DNA from: Limnoglobus roseus | GTDB lineage: Bacteria > Planctomycetota > Planctomycetia > Gemmatales > Gemmataceae | Reading direction: 5' to 3' | Assembly (NCBI RefSeq): GCF_008254045.1 | Contig: NZ_CP042425.1 | Span: 4,526,001 to 4,590,000 of the forward strand | Length of the DNA: 64,000 bases | Shown: piece by piece, positions 1-9,013 of the stretch | Layout of the letters: every line of letters begins with the position of its first letter | Numbering within the stretch: the stretch's first letter is position 1 | Program-made: the position numbers and the translations under genes | The notes under the pieces: generated by a model | The model's database searches: none | Told to the model about the DNA's origin: nothing | The model's input: only the letters and a program-made list of their open reading frames with translations

Positions 1-1051
1 CACGCACCCTTAGCGGCACGTTCTCCTTGTTCGGCCGGCCGACGACGTGGAAGCCCATCTGCCCGCGGGGGCACTCCGTTTCGACGTACACCTCGCCCGG
101 CGTCAGCGTTCGCGGCGGTTCGATGCGGTGCGAACCGGTCGCCGTCGGGTAGCGGTCCAGGGCTTGCTCGCAGAGGCGAACGCTCTCCACGACTTCCAAC
201 ATGCGGACGTAGAAGCGGTGCCAACTGTCGCCGATGACGGCCCCGCGCGGGGCACGGTCGAACGGCGGCACCGGCACGTCGAACGTGTAGTTCTCGTAGC
301 CGCTGTACGGCTCCGTCTTGCGCAGGTCCCAGAGCGGGTCGCCCTTTGTGCGGTCGAGCGACGCTCGCAACACCGGTCCCGTACACCCGTAGTTGATCGC
401 CAGGTCGCGCGGCAGCACGCCGACGCCGGCGGTGCGCTTCACGAAGATTTGGTTGTCCGTCAGCAGGGCGTGATAGTCGGGGATGTTCGGCTTGAAGTAC
501 GCGAGGAACTTCTTGCACCGTTCGACGAACCCCGGCGGTAGGTCGTCGTGGACGCCGCCGATGGTGACGTAGCTGTACGTGAGGCGTGCCCCGCAGATGT
601 CTTCGAACAGGTCGAGGATGTGTTCGCGCTCGCGGAAGGCGTACAGGAAAGGGCTGAAGCTGCCGAGGTCGAGGCCGTAAGCCCCCATGCCGACGAGGTG
701 CGACGCGATGCGGTTCAGCTCGCTCACTAGCACGCGGATGACCTGAGCCTTCTCGGGAATCACCATGCCGCAGATCTGCTCCACGGCCAGCGAGTAGCCG
801 AGGTTCATGTTCATCGCCGCGAGGTAGTCCATCCGGTCCGTGTACGGGATGAACTGAATTGGCGTGACGTTCTCGCCGATTTTCTCGGCGCAGCGGTGCA
901 GGTAGCCGAGGTGCGGTACCACGTTGCGGACGATCTCGCCGTCGGTGCGGAGGACGACGCGCAACACGCCGTGCGTGCTGGGGTGTTGCGGCCCCATGTT
1001 GAGTAGCATTTCATCGGTGCGAACGTCGAACTCGACGACTTCCGGCGACAT
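1..1051 (-). CDS. nuoD: NADH-quinone oxidoreductase subunit D, partial (3' end outside window)
   Basis: NuoD belongs to the peripheral arm of respiratory complex I and forms part of the quinone pocket. From ATG at 1051 the protein begins MSPEVVEFDVRTDEMLLNMG and continues GPQHPSTHGVLR, the conserved quinone-loop signature. HLGYLHRCAEK and PYTDRMDYLAAMNMNLGY follow, all typical of NuoD/NdhH. About 350 codons are visible and the stop lies beyond the window edge. The gene starts 54 bp after the stop of the peptidase gene on the same strand, with a GAGG-type ribosome site. No nuoC or nuoB precedes it, so this nuoD is not in the usual A-N order on its 5' side. What follows downstream cannot be seen. 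Confidence 0.95.
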   Translation of the reverse strand, partial: MSPEVVEFDVRTDEMLLNMGPQHPSTHGVLRVVLRTDGEIVRNVVPHLGYLHRCAEKIGENVTPIQFIPYTDRMDYLAAMNMNLGYSLAVEQICGMVIPEKAQVIRVLVSELNRIASHLVGMGAYGLDLGSFSPFLYAFREREHILDLFEDICGARLTYSYVTIGGVHDDLPPGFVERCKKFLAYFKPNIPDYHALLTDNQIFVKRTAGVGVLPRDLAINYGCTGPVLRASLDRTKGDPLWDLRKTEPYSGYENYTFDVPVPPFDRAPRGAVIGDSWHRFYVRMLEVVESVRLCEQALDRYPTATGSHRIEPPRTLTPGEVYVETECPRGQMGFHVVGRPNKENVPLRVR

Positions 1052-1105
1052 CACGAACCCTCGGGGCAGGAGCGTTAGTTTACGGAAGTGCGGGAAGGGC
1101 AGGGC

Positions 1106-3574
1106 CTACGAGCCCAGATCGAACGCCGCCAGTCGTGTCAGGAGTTGATCGGCCTGTGATCGCCACGAGATCGCCTTGTGCGGCGGGCCGAGGTCCGGGG
1201 TTTCGACTTCTTTCATCGTGGCCGGCCGAACGGAATCGCCGTCGCCCAGGAGTAGCAAGGTTTCGACGCGAAGGGCAGGGGGCGTGGCCGTAACGGTCGG
1301 AGTGGGCACGGTCGGCGAGGACACCAGCACGGGCACGGGCGTGACCGATCGCACCACGACATTCGCGGCGAGGATCGTCTTCGGCGTCGTGGCCATCGGT
1401 ACGGTCGGCTTGGTGACGTCCGCGTTTGGAGTAGAAATCGCCGGGGCGAGGGAGGTTGTCGTGACGGCGAGTTTCACCGAGGTTACGGTGCCGGTATTCC
1501 CCGCCTTCCCGTCGGTGACGATCATCGTCCACGTCCCGCTTGCGTTCATTCCGCGGAAGTCGCTCAGCGGTTGCTCCGGGCGGTACGACCCGGTGAACGG
1601 CGACTTCGCCTTCGAGATCAGCGTGCGGGCCGCATCATCGAACGTGGTATCGCGGAAGCCACTGCCGTTGCTACCGCGGCGCTCAACGAGGGTCACGACC
1701 GTGCCGTCCGGCGCTCGCAGTTGCAGCGTCAGGTCGCCGACGTTGGCGTGCTCGATGAAGACGGTCAACGTCACGCCCGCGATGCTGCCGGTCTGATCGA
1801 TCACGATCGGAATCTCGACCGTTTGCAGGTCGCCGATCGCCCGCGGCAGGCTGCCACCGGAAGCGGACGACGTGTCCGCGGCCGCGAGTGTGCCGGTGCC
1901 GGTGAAGCGGTCGCCGGCCTCGCCGTTGACGCTGTTGCCGTTCTGGTTCAGTCGGTTGCCGGGGATGTCGAAGACGTCCACGCCGATGAGGATGGTGTAC
2001 GTGCCGGCCGCGGATCGGGCGTCGAAGGTGATGTCGAACTGCGTGTTGTTCGTGCCGGCCACCGGCGTCACGGCTGTCGCCCGGATCGCACCGGCCGGGC
2101 CGCTGAGGGTCACGTCGGCCGTCGTGAACGAGCCGGCGTTGATCTTCTTGTTGAAGGTAACGCGGACGGTGTTGAAGGTGTCCGCCGTCGATCCGCTGAA
2201 GACGGCCGCGAGTACCTTTGCCCCGGTCGTGTCCCGCGCGGCCGGTGGTGGCGAGACTGGCGGCGGGACGATCGGGACGACCGGCGGCGAAACCGGGGCG
2301 GTGGCGTCGAGCATCTTCGCCACGTCCAACCGGCCGCCGGTGATGGTCTTGCCGGCGAGCGCGGCGACCGGATCGACTGACGCCTTCAGCTTGTCGATGA
2401 TCTGTTGATAGGTCCAGTCCGGGTGCGCGTCCCAGAGCAGGGCGATGGCCCCAGTGACGAACGGCGTGGCCATCGACGTGCCGCTGAGGTTGCCGTACCG
2501 GCCACCGGGCAGCGTGCTGAGGATGTTCACGCCGGGCGAACCCAGGGTGACGCTGGCCGCGCCGTAGCTGGAAAAACTCGCGAGGTTGTCGTTTGCGTCG
2601 GTGGCCGCCACCGTGACGATGTTGTCGAGGCCGGTGATGTAGCCACCGGGGTAGAACGGCTTGGCATCGTTGTTCTGCGAATCGTTCCCGGCCGCGGCGA
2701 CGAAGATCAGACCGGCGTCGCGGGCACGGGCGAGGGCGGTGGCCAGCGTCGCGTCGTACCCGTCGCCGCCCCAACTCGCGTTCGCGACCCGCGCCCCGTG
2801 GGCCACCGCGTAGTTGAGCGCCCGCACGGCGTCGCTCGTATACCCCTCGCCGTCGGCCTTGATGAACTTCAGGGCCATGATGCGGGTGTTCGGGTCCACG
2901 CCGCTGACGCCGATGCCGTTGTTGCCGACCGCCCCGATGATGCCCGCGACGTGCGTGCCGTGCGTGCCGTCGTCCATCGGGTCGCCGTCGTTGTTGGCGA
3001 AGTCGTAGCCGTGAACGTCGTCCACATAGCCGTCGCCGTCGTCGTCGATGCCGTTGCCGGGGATCTCGCCGGGGTTCGTCCAGATGTTCGCGGCCAAGTC
3101 CGGGTGGGTGTAGTCCACGCCCGTGTCGATGACCGCGACGATGGTGCCCTTCGTGCCGGTGGTCTTGTCCCAGGCGGTGGTCGTGCCGGTCGTCGTCAGG
3201 GCGTACTGCGAACTCAGCGACGGGTCGTTGAGCGTCTGATCGAGTTTCACCACGCGGTCCGGTTCGGCCGACTGCACGCCGGGGAGGGTGGCGTACTCAG
3301 ATGCGGCTGCCGTCACGTCCGCACCCGGTTGCAGGTCCACGCGGTAGATGCCGAAACCGAGCGAGGTGACAGATTCCGCCCCCGGCAGGGCCGACAGTCG
3401 GGCGAGTTGATCCGCTCCGGAACCGCCGACGTCGAAGCTCACCACCAGGCGGTCGGCGGCGTAATCACTGGTCGCAACAAGATCCGAGAAGCGGGCCGAC
3501 GGGTTGGAGCGGTCTTCCAGCTGCTCGATTCGGAGAAGGACACGCGGTCGAAGGGACCGAATCGAATGTCGCAT
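1106..3574 (-). CDS. secreted S8 (subtilisin-like) serine peptidase with P-type C-terminal domain
   Basis: An 822-residue extracellular protease. The N-terminus carries RIEQLEDRSNPSARF (about residues 15-29), matching the planctomycete extracellular motif (LExR...S type). The catalytic residues can be placed: Asp150 in VAVIDTGVDYTHPDL, His205 in DGTHGTHVAGIIG, Asn297 in AAAGNDS (oxyanion hole) and Ser367 in SGTSMATPFVTG. A DDDGDGYVDD stretch near 180 looks like a calcium site. A proline-rich linker (about 430-450) leads to an Ig-like region and then a proprotein-convertase P domain (about 610-735), recognisable by HANVGDLTLQLRAPDG and DFRGMNASGTWTMIVTD. A Thr/Val/Pro-rich tail ends the protein. 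The substrate is unknown. Confidence 0.93.
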   Translation of the reverse strand: MRHSIRSLRPRVLLRIEQLEDRSNPSARFSDLVATSDYAADRLVVSFDVGGSGADQLARLSALPGAESVTSLGFGIYRVDLQPGADVTAAASEYATLPGVQSAEPDRVVKLDQTLNDPSLSSQYALTTTGTTTAWDKTTGTKGTIVAVIDTGVDYTHPDLAANIWTNPGEIPGNGIDDDGDGYVDDVHGYDFANNDGDPMDDGTHGTHVAGIIGAVGNNGIGVSGVDPNTRIMALKFIKADGEGYTSDAVRALNYAVAHGARVANASWGGDGYDATLATALARARDAGLIFVAAAGNDSQNNDAKPFYPGGYITGLDNIVTVAATDANDNLASFSSYGAASVTLGSPGVNILSTLPGGRYGNLSGTSMATPFVTGAIALLWDAHPDWTYQQIIDKLKASVDPVAALAGKTITGGRLDVAKMLDATAPVSPPVVPIVPPPVSPPPAARDTTGAKVLAAVFSGSTADTFNTVRVTFNKKINAGSFTTADVTLSGPAGAIRATAVTPVAGTNNTQFDITFDARSAAGTYTILIGVDVFDIPGNRLNQNGNSVNGEAGDRFTGTGTLAAADTSSASGGSLPRAIGDLQTVEIPIVIDQTGSIAGVTLTVFIEHANVGDLTLQLRAPDGTVVTLVERRGSNGSGFRDTTFDDAARTLISKAKSPFTGSYRPEQPLSDFRGMNASGTWTMIVTDGKAGNTGTVTSVKLAVTTTSLAPAISTPNADVTKPTVPMATTPKTILAANVVVRSVTPVPVLVSSPTVPTPTVTATPPALRVETLLLLGDGDSVRPATMKEVETPDLGPPHKAISWRSQADQLLTRLAAFDLGS

Positions 3575-3788
3575 GCTCGCACGTTACGCTCGTGGTGCCG
3601 GTCCGGCAAAATTTACAAAGGGCGTCGCATGAACTGTAGGTGACGGGCCGTGCGAGAGGAAGAGACTGAAATTGTAAAAATGGGATCAAGTTCTGCGCCA
3701 GGAACTAGTTTGCGGATTGGCGAAACTGTGCCGGTTGAGCAGAGTGGGCTGGAAGTGACGAGTTCTGAAGTGTGTTCGACAAATCAAC

Positions 3789-3816
3789 GAGGCCGACCCG
3801 GTTCCGGGTCGGCCTC
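3789..3816 (-). terminator. hairpin terminator downstream of the 3838-5439 gene
   Basis: A near-perfect inverted repeat (GAGGCCGACCCGG / CCGGGTCGGCCTC, 2-nt centre) lies 22 bp past the stop of the minus-strand gene. In that direction it is followed by only a weakly T-rich tract. The rest of the 3575-3837 interval shows no convincing gene. Confidence 0.7.
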
Positions 3817-3837
3817 TCGGTTTCGCTCGCGATCCGC

Positions 3838-5439
3838 TTACTTCACTCGTTCGAGTTCCTTCAAGCCGGTCGCGTCCCGCTTGTAGAGCGGGAGGTGGCG
3901 GTAGTACACTTCGAGCGTCAGCAGGGCCAGGCAGGTCGTGCCGAGGCGGCCGCAGTGGCTACCGATCATGCCGCTGTCGGGGTCCCAACTGCCGCCGAGA
4001 TCCTTGTTCGATTCCGCCACTTGCATTTTGATGAGCAGGTCCCGCATCTTCGGGTTCCAGTCCTTGTGCCACGCTTCCCCCTCGTGGAAGTGCGTGACCT
4101 GCGTCGCGTAGTAGTAGTAGTACATGTCGAACCGGGTTTCCGTCGGCATCCAGGTGTTCATGTACTTCTTCACGCCGTCGATCATGCCGGGGTGCCGCGG
4201 GCCCCAGCCAGTGTAGTACCGGCACAGCAGGCCGACGGCCGACAGGGCCGGCGTCGTCGGGCTGTTCGACGTGTACCCGTACCGCGACTTCAGCGAGCCT
4301 TCGGCGACCTTGTCGAGGAACTCGCTCGCCTTCTTGAAGGCGGCTTCGGGGACGGTGATGTCCTTGCACAACGCGGCCGACTTCAGGGCTTGAATCTGCC
4401 ACCCGACGATGGACGTGTCGCCGGCCGTGCCGGCGGTGTACCCCCAGCTACCGTTCCCGGCCTGGGCCTTGACGATGTACTCGATCGCCTTGCGGGCCGG
4501 CCCGAGCAACGTGTTCTTGTCGCCGGTCATACCGTAGGCTTCGCACAGGGCGACGGCCGCGATGGCGTGCGAGTACATGTACTGGCCGCTCGCACCCTTG
4601 AAGCTGCCGTTCGGCAGTTGGTGGGCGAGCAGGTACTTTAAGCCGAGGGCCACGGTCGCCTGGTACTTGTTCGTGTCCTTGCCGTTCTTGTCTTTGGGCA
4701 TCTTGAGGTGCGTCTGGCCCGCGGCGAGGAACGGCAGCAAGCTCATGGCCGTCGCGGAGATCGTGTCCCCCCGCGACGTTCCGTCGTACACCCAGTTCCC
4801 CTGGGCCTTGATTTGCTTGCGGTCGAGCCAAAGGAGGGCACGGGCCACGGCGAGTTCGGACTTGTCGTTGCCACCACCGGCCAGGAGGCTCTTTTCTTTG
4901 GTCGCCCCCGAGCGGCCGGCCATGCCAGTCATGCCGGTCCCCCCAGCACCCCCGTCGCCGACCTTCACGTCGCCCGTGTCGCCGGTCACGCCGATGTCGC
5001 TGCCCGCGCCAAAACCGGCCAGGGCTTGCGAGGCGTCGGTCGATTCGATCTTGGCGTCGTTGCCAACGGGTACGTCGAGGTTCACCGGGGCCGCGACGGT
5101 CATGTCTTCCACGCGGTCCACCGGCAGGGCGCTCGCGAGTTCCGAGTCGAGGCCCTTGTCAACATTCGTGAGGTCGAGGTTCTTACCTTCCGTGTCTTCC
5201 TTGTCCACCACCGCCTCGGCGATGGCGTCGCTGGCGGCGACCTTTGGCGGCTGCATCTTGCCGACGACGATGAACAGGACCAGGAACACGACGTGGAACG
5301 CCCCGCTGATGACCCACGCGGGGATCTGCTTCTTGATGAGGCGCTCTTGCGCCGTTTCCTCCGCGCCTTGGACGATGCGGATGACGTTAGCCCCGGCCTT
5401 GGCGGCCGGCGCGTCGGGTGTGGTGTTGGCTTCGCTCAT
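3838..5439 (-). CDS. TonB-like membrane anchor fused to an alpha/alpha-toroid (prenyltransferase/squalene-cyclase-like) domain
   Basis: ATG at 5439 gives 533 residues; an upstream in-frame extension runs into the neighbouring gene in another frame and is rejected. One transmembrane segment lies at about 40-62 (IPAWVISGAFHVVFLVLFIV), with Ser45 and His49 spaced as in the SxxxH motif of TonB. A low-complexity periplasmic stretch follows (about 65-190, including Gly-rich AGGTGMTGMAGRSG). The C-terminal half (about 200-520) has repeated helices with LLWLDRKQ, GSWGYTAGTAGDTSIVGWQ and LGGSWDPDS, the QW/GSW-like repeats of terpene-cyclase/prenyltransferase toroids. I see no DxDD cyclase motif. It is the last gene of the ExbB-ExbD-ExbD operon, so it may be the force-transducing partner of that motor (inference). 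Confidence 0.8.
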   Translation of the reverse strand: MSEANTTPDAPAAKAGANVIRIVQGAEETAQERLIKKQIPAWVISGAFHVVFLVLFIVVGKMQPPKVAASDAIAEAVVDKEDTEGKNLDLTNVDKGLDSELASALPVDRVEDMTVAAPVNLDVPVGNDAKIESTDASQALAGFGAGSDIGVTGDTGDVKVGDGGAGGTGMTGMAGRSGATKEKSLLAGGGNDKSELAVARALLWLDRKQIKAQGNWVYDGTSRGDTISATAMSLLPFLAAGQTHLKMPKDKNGKDTNKYQATVALGLKYLLAHQLPNGSFKGASGQYMYSHAIAAVALCEAYGMTGDKNTLLGPARKAIEYIVKAQAGNGSWGYTAGTAGDTSIVGWQIQALKSAALCKDITVPEAAFKKASEFLDKVAEGSLKSRYGYTSNSPTTPALSAVGLLCRYYTGWGPRHPGMIDGVKKYMNTWMPTETRFDMYYYYYATQVTHFHEGEAWHKDWNPKMRDLLIKMQVAESNKDLGGSWDPDSGMIGSHCGRLGTTCLALLTLEVYYRHLPLYKRDATGLKELERVK

Positions 5440-5489
5440 AGGTCGCTCTCCCTGGAACCGTTGTTTCACGGGTGTCGGGGCAATAATCG

Positions 5490-6428
5490 TTACCCGTTCG
5501 AGAACGGGTTGTCGGATAGTTTCTTTTCGATCTCGCGGCGGACCACGGCGTCGCCGCGGCGGAAGTACCACGACAGGCCGAAGATGGTGAACGCGACCAT
5601 CGCCACCCCGCCGACGACCAGCGGCATGACGGACTCCCGCCAGATCGCGCCGGCGGTCGGCCCCTCGTCCCGCAACGTCAGCGACCGGCCCATCAGCACC
5701 GGAGCCCGCCGCGTCTTGTGCTGGCCGACTTCGGCGGCGGTCCGGTCGATCTCGCCGGACTCGTACCGCAGGAGCTTGAAGTAGTACCCAGCGATCGAGG
5801 CCCGGTAGTTGACCGAATACTTGAGGTCGGTCGGGACCGTCATGCCGGGGGGCAGTTCCGTCACGAAGATGCAGACCGCTTCTTCCGTGCGGTCCGGGAA
5901 CATCCACGCTTCGTAGACGTCGGTGATGCCGCTCGCCTGGAGGAGTTCCGTGGACGGAACCTTCCGCACCCGCCGCACGGTGCCCTCGAAGTAAATCAGG
6001 TCCAACTTGTAGCTCAGGCGGCCGTTGGTGTACAGGTCGCGGGGCGTCACGTCGTGGCGGGCGTGCTCTTCGAGTTCCGCCGTGGTGAACTGCCGGGCGT
6101 GCCGCAGGACTTCGTCGTAAGCACGCTCCTCCATCTGGTCGGCGGGGCCGTCTTCCAGGTGTCGCGGCCCGGAGTCGGTCCACGGGAAGATTGCGTCGTC
6201 GCGAATCTTCTGGAACATCGCCAGCCGCTTGTCGATCTGGTACTTCGACGCCCCGGCCAGTGGTTCGGCAGTTGCCGGGGTGGTTGGAGTTTGCCCGGAC
6301 GGTGATTGGGTGGTTGGTTGTGGCGGTTCCTGGCCGAGAGCCGCGACGGACACACAGGCGAACAACCCCAGGCCCAGGAATAGGCGGGCGGTTCGGTTCG
6401 TCCCAGGTCGGGCGGCGGTGATCGACAT
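5490..6428 (-). CDS. secreted/anchored protein of the ExbBD operon, function unknown
   Basis: ATG at 6428 is chosen because it begins a signal peptide, with FLGLGLFACVSVAALGQEPP ending near residue 35. The longer upstream frame only translates the intergenic C-rich repeat (PLTLTLSPSKPGER), a common annotation artefact. The 312-residue product has a Pro/Thr linker, a soluble domain (about 55-255) and a C-terminal transmembrane segment (about 265-290, VVGGVAMVAFTIFGLSWYF) followed by a short Arg/Lys-rich cytoplasmic tail. It sits between ExbD and the TonB-like toroid gene, 50 bp from the latter. I do not recognise the central domain. Confidence 0.8.
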   Translation of the reverse strand: MSITAARPGTNRTARLFLGLGLFACVSVAALGQEPPQPTTQSPSGQTPTTPATAEPLAGASKYQIDKRLAMFQKIRDDAIFPWTDSGPRHLEDGPADQMEERAYDEVLRHARQFTTAELEEHARHDVTPRDLYTNGRLSYKLDLIYFEGTVRRVRKVPSTELLQASGITDVYEAWMFPDRTEEAVCIFVTELPPGMTVPTDLKYSVNYRASIAGYYFKLLRYESGEIDRTAAEVGQHKTRRAPVLMGRSLTLRDEGPTAGAIWRESVMPLVVGGVAMVAFTIFGLSWYFRRGDAVVRREIEKKLSDNPFSNG

Positions 6429-6493
6429 GATGGCCTCCCTTGTAGGACGGGGTTCTCGCCTCAGAGGTTCCCGGAACCGCCCGAACTCTGGTC

Positions 6494-6630
6494 CCCTCTC
6501 CCCCGGCTTTGAGGGGGAGAGGGTTAGGGTGAGGGGGCAAGCCGTCATCCCTCGGAAAATTCGTCGCAAGCGGAGGGCCGCTTTCCCCCTCACCCCGGCC
6601 CTCTCCCCCTCAAAGCCGGGGGAGAGGGAG
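6494..6630. repeat. inverted pair of C-rich interspersed repeats
   Basis: Copy one (6494-6538) and copy two (6586-6630) are the same ~45-bp sequence in opposite orientation, 47 bp apart. Each contains CTCTCCCCCGGCTTTGAGGG, itself able to fold because CTCCCCC and GGGGGAG pair. The same arrangement recurs at 16000-16135. When translated it produces spurious SPSKPGER-type peptides. Confidence 0.85.
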
Positions 6631-6639
6631 TCATTCGCC

Positions 6640-7188
6640 TTACTTCTTGTCGTCCTTGAGGGCCGGGGCCACGGTCGGATAGCCCGCCCGATTGGACTCG
6701 TCCATGATGGCGATCACGATCTTGAAGTTCAGTTCGTTCGCGAGTTCGAGCTTGATCTTCGGAGGGACGAACGGTTTGCTCTCCCCCGTGCTCTTGTTCC
6801 GCTCGGCGTGATCGTTCTTCGCGGCCGCCAGGCGGTTTTGCAAGTCCTTGAACAAGTTCGTTCGTGCCTCCCGGCCCTTGCCGGGGACATCGACGCCGCC
6901 GCCTTCTTTCCCCACGCTGATCGAGACGGAGCCGACATCGCCCTTGTCGTCGGCCTCGACCCGAATCGTGAACTCTTCGGCCTCGTCAGTTGTGAATGGG
7001 TCGGGCAATTTGGTCGATGGCCCGCCATCCCTTTTCGGCAGGGTCACGTCCAGGTGGCCCTCCGTCGGCGTCGGGTTGAACGTCATCAGGAAGAAGGCGA
7101 GCAACTGGAACGACATGTCGAGCATCGGCGTGATCGGGAGATCCGGCTCGACGAACGGGTTCGATGCGTGGCGTCTGCGACGGCTCAT
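6640..7188 (-). CDS. ExbD/TolR family proton-channel protein (second copy)
   Basis: 182 residues. A basic N-terminus (MSRRRRHASNPF) precedes the family signature DLPITPMLDMSFQLLAFFLM, with the proton-path aspartate at Asp24. A single transmembrane helix and a periplasmic domain follow. The periplasmic part contains an unusually long charged insertion (about 75-135) compared with E. coli ExbD. ExbD dimers sit inside an ExbB pentamer and convert proton flow into force on a TonB-like partner. The gene starts 19 bp after the stop of the preceding ExbD. Confidence 0.9.
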   Translation of the reverse strand: MSRRRRHASNPFVEPDLPITPMLDMSFQLLAFFLMTFNPTPTEGHLDVTLPKRDGGPSTKLPDPFTTDEAEEFTIRVEADDKGDVGSVSISVGKEGGGVDVPGKGREARTNLFKDLQNRLAAAKNDHAERNKSTGESKPFVPPKIKLELANELNFKIVIAIMDESNRAGYPTVAPALKDDKK

Positions 7189-7207
7189 AAGTCCCTATCC
7201 TGATCGG

Positions 7208-7681
7208 CTACTTCGACGTGCCCACGATGGCCCGGAACTGAATCCGCGGGAACCCGGCTTCTTGACAGCCGAGCATGATGTTGGCGATCTTCTCGTACTT
7301 GCAGTCTTCGTGGGCGCGGAGCACCACCAGCGAGGGCGGCGGTTCCGGCTTGCCCTTCTCGGCGGCCCGCTTCTTCAACCCGTCGTCGAACGCCGCCTGG
7401 TCTTTCATGTAGTTGGCGACCATGATCCGGTTCGTCAACGGCACGGTGATCCCGCGGGTGTTCGGCAACACTTTCCCTTCCTTGTCCACGTTCAAGAAGA
7501 TCACCCGATCTTCCGCCTTGTCCAACGGCCTCGCCTGGAGCGCCGTCGGCAGTTTGATCGTGGCGTTCACGTCTTCCGCGATGAAGTTCGCACACAGCAT
7601 GAAGAACATGACCAGTTGCAGGACAAGGTCCAGCATCGGGGTCATGTTCGGTTCACACTTCTCGACGCTGCCGTGGCTCAT
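7208..7681 (-). CDS. ExbD/TolR family proton-channel protein (first copy)
   Basis: 157 residues with the signature EPNMTPMLDLVLQLVMFFML near the N-terminus, Asp18 being the conserved protonatable residue. One transmembrane segment is followed by a periplasmic domain ending in YEKIANIMLGCQEAGFPRIQ, the usual ExbD C-terminal fold. It differs clearly from the second ExbD, so the operon probably builds a heterodimeric or two-type stator. Downstream of ExbB, with a 23-bp inverted repeat between them. Confidence 0.92.
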   Translation of the reverse strand: MSHGSVEKCEPNMTPMLDLVLQLVMFFMLCANFIAEDVNATIKLPTALQARPLDKAEDRVIFLNVDKEGKVLPNTRGITVPLTNRIMVANYMKDQAAFDDGLKKRAAEKGKPEPPPSLVVLRAHEDCKYEKIANIMLGCQEAGFPRIQFRAIVGTSK

Positions 7682-7684
7682 AGT

Positions 7685-7759
7685 CAGGAATCAGGGGTCA
7701 GGAGTCAGGGGGCAGGAATCAAGGGTGAGTCTTTGCTGACTCCTGACCCCTGATTCCTG
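7685..7759. repeat. 23-bp perfect inverted repeat between exbB and exbD genes
   Basis: CAGGAATCAGGGGTCAGGAGTCA at 7685-7707 (last 3 bases beyond the 20-base quoting limit omitted in motif use) is exactly complementary to 7737-7759, separated by 29 bp containing a partial third copy. It could form a hairpin in the operon mRNA between the ExbB and first ExbD cistrons and so tune their ratio (inference). It resembles the GTCAGGAGTCAGG-type dispersed repeats seen in many genomes. Confidence 0.8.
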
Positions 7760-7763
7760 GTAA

Positions 7764-8615
7764 CTAGGCTCCACGGCCTTGCGGCGGATTGGGGGCGGCC
7801 GGAGCCACCCCTGCGGCGGGGGCTACTGGAGCCGGCGGAGCGCCGGGCTTCTTCGAGTTGTGGTACATCTGCGTGAGGAGGTCGTCGGCGATGTGGCCGA
7901 CGTCCATTGTAATCTTGTTGATGCGGTTGCGGAAGAAAGCGTTGAACGCGATGGCCGGGACGGAAATTGCGATCCCGACGAGCGTTACGGAGAGGGCGTG
8001 GGCGACGTTCTCGGCCAACTTCGCCGGGTTCGGCGTGCTGCCGCTCCCCAGTTCCATGAACGCCCCGATCATCCCGAACACCGTGCCGACCAGCCCGAGC
8101 ATCGGCCCCATGCTCGCGATCACGGCAGTGTAGTTGTTCTTGCCGTCCTTGTCGCCCTTGATGCTGTCGAGGGTGTTGCGGGAGGCTTCGCGGGCGTCTT
8201 CCAGACCGTACTGCAACCGGGCCATGCCCGAGGTCAGCACGCGGCCGAGGAACGACGGGTCGCCGCGGGCCATTTCGTAGGCTTCCTTGAACTTCCGCTT
8301 GTTCACGATGTCGGTGAACTCGTCCACGAAGCCCGGCGGGATCGCGTTTTGGATCCGCAGGTCGAGGAACAACAGCACGCAGATGGCGACCAGCCAGACG
8401 GAGCACCCGAGGAGGATGACGCCGAAAACCCACCCGATGGAGGTGAGAATGAACACCATCTTGTTCTGGTCGGACCCCTTCGGCCCCGCGGGCGCTGGTG
8501 CCTCACCTTCCTGGGCCAAGCCGAGTTGGGCGCACGCCAGGACCAGCGCCGCGGCGATCAGGACGCCGAAAAGAAATCGGCCCCCTGGCACAAGTAAGGG
8601 GAGCAAACGCTTCAT
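7764..8615 (-). CDS. ExbB/TolQ/MotA family proton-channel protein
   Basis: ATG at 8615 is preferred over an upstream in-frame ATG because it begins a hydrophobic leader (residues 1-36, ending AQLGLAQE). Planctomycete ExbB proteins often have such a leader. 283 residues with three further transmembrane segments: about 55-80, then a pair at about 170-195 and 205-230. The MotA/TolQ/ExbB signature lies in PMLGLVGTVFGMIGAF and LSVTLVGIAISVPAIAFN. The tail is Pro/Ala-rich. It is first in the minus-strand operon with two ExbDs, an anchored protein and a TonB-like toroid protein. Confidence 0.93.
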   Translation of the reverse strand: MKRLLPLLVPGGRFLFGVLIAAALVLACAQLGLAQEGEAPAPAGPKGSDQNKMVFILTSIGWVFGVILLGCSVWLVAICVLLFLDLRIQNAIPPGFVDEFTDIVNKRKFKEAYEMARGDPSFLGRVLTSGMARLQYGLEDAREASRNTLDSIKGDKDGKNNYTAVIASMGPMLGLVGTVFGMIGAFMELGSGSTPNPAKLAENVAHALSVTLVGIAISVPAIAFNAFFRNRINKITMDVGHIADDLLTQMYHNSKKPGAPPAPVAPAAGVAPAAPNPPQGRGA

Positions 8616-9013
8616 AAGACGGTTCCCGGTGGACGAAGGCACGCGATATTTTAGATGGGTCATTCGACCGGCAGCTCAAGGTCCTCGTCGCGAGGTTGGC
8701 AAAGGGGTATTCCGTCGGAACCGACACGCTAGTCGGTGATCCGGCCCGCCATCCTCCCGACGCACGCGAGTGTGAGCCGTCGAGACGGAGACTTCGACGA
8801 ATCGGGTGTTGGGAAAGTTCCACCAACTGCCCGAAACTCTGGCCACACTCTGACCAGTCGTGGTCAAAGTCTGCTGCCTTTAAGAAACGCGGTCGATCGT
8901 CCGGCGTCAAGGGTAATCCCGACCCGCGGGACTCGGATTCGCGGATTGGAACCGTGGGTCGCACGCGATTCGTTAGAATACTTCCGACGCACTTCACCCC
9001 CGCGGATGAAATC
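8616..9013. other. divergent intergenic region between exbB operon and transglutaminase gene
   Basis: About 400 bp holding the promoters of two divergent transcription units. A TAGAAT hexamer at 8974-8979, 35 bp before the plus-strand ATG, is a candidate -10 box, but no -35 at standard spacing is convincing. An open plus-strand frame here is only an upstream extension of the transglutaminase ORF and has no family features. Confidence 0.5.

Noticed and set aside
3838..6540. A 900-residue minus-strand ORF spanning two genes
   Set aside because: Its first 367 codons are out of frame with the clear signal-peptide protein at 5490-6428; the real gene starts at ATG 5439.
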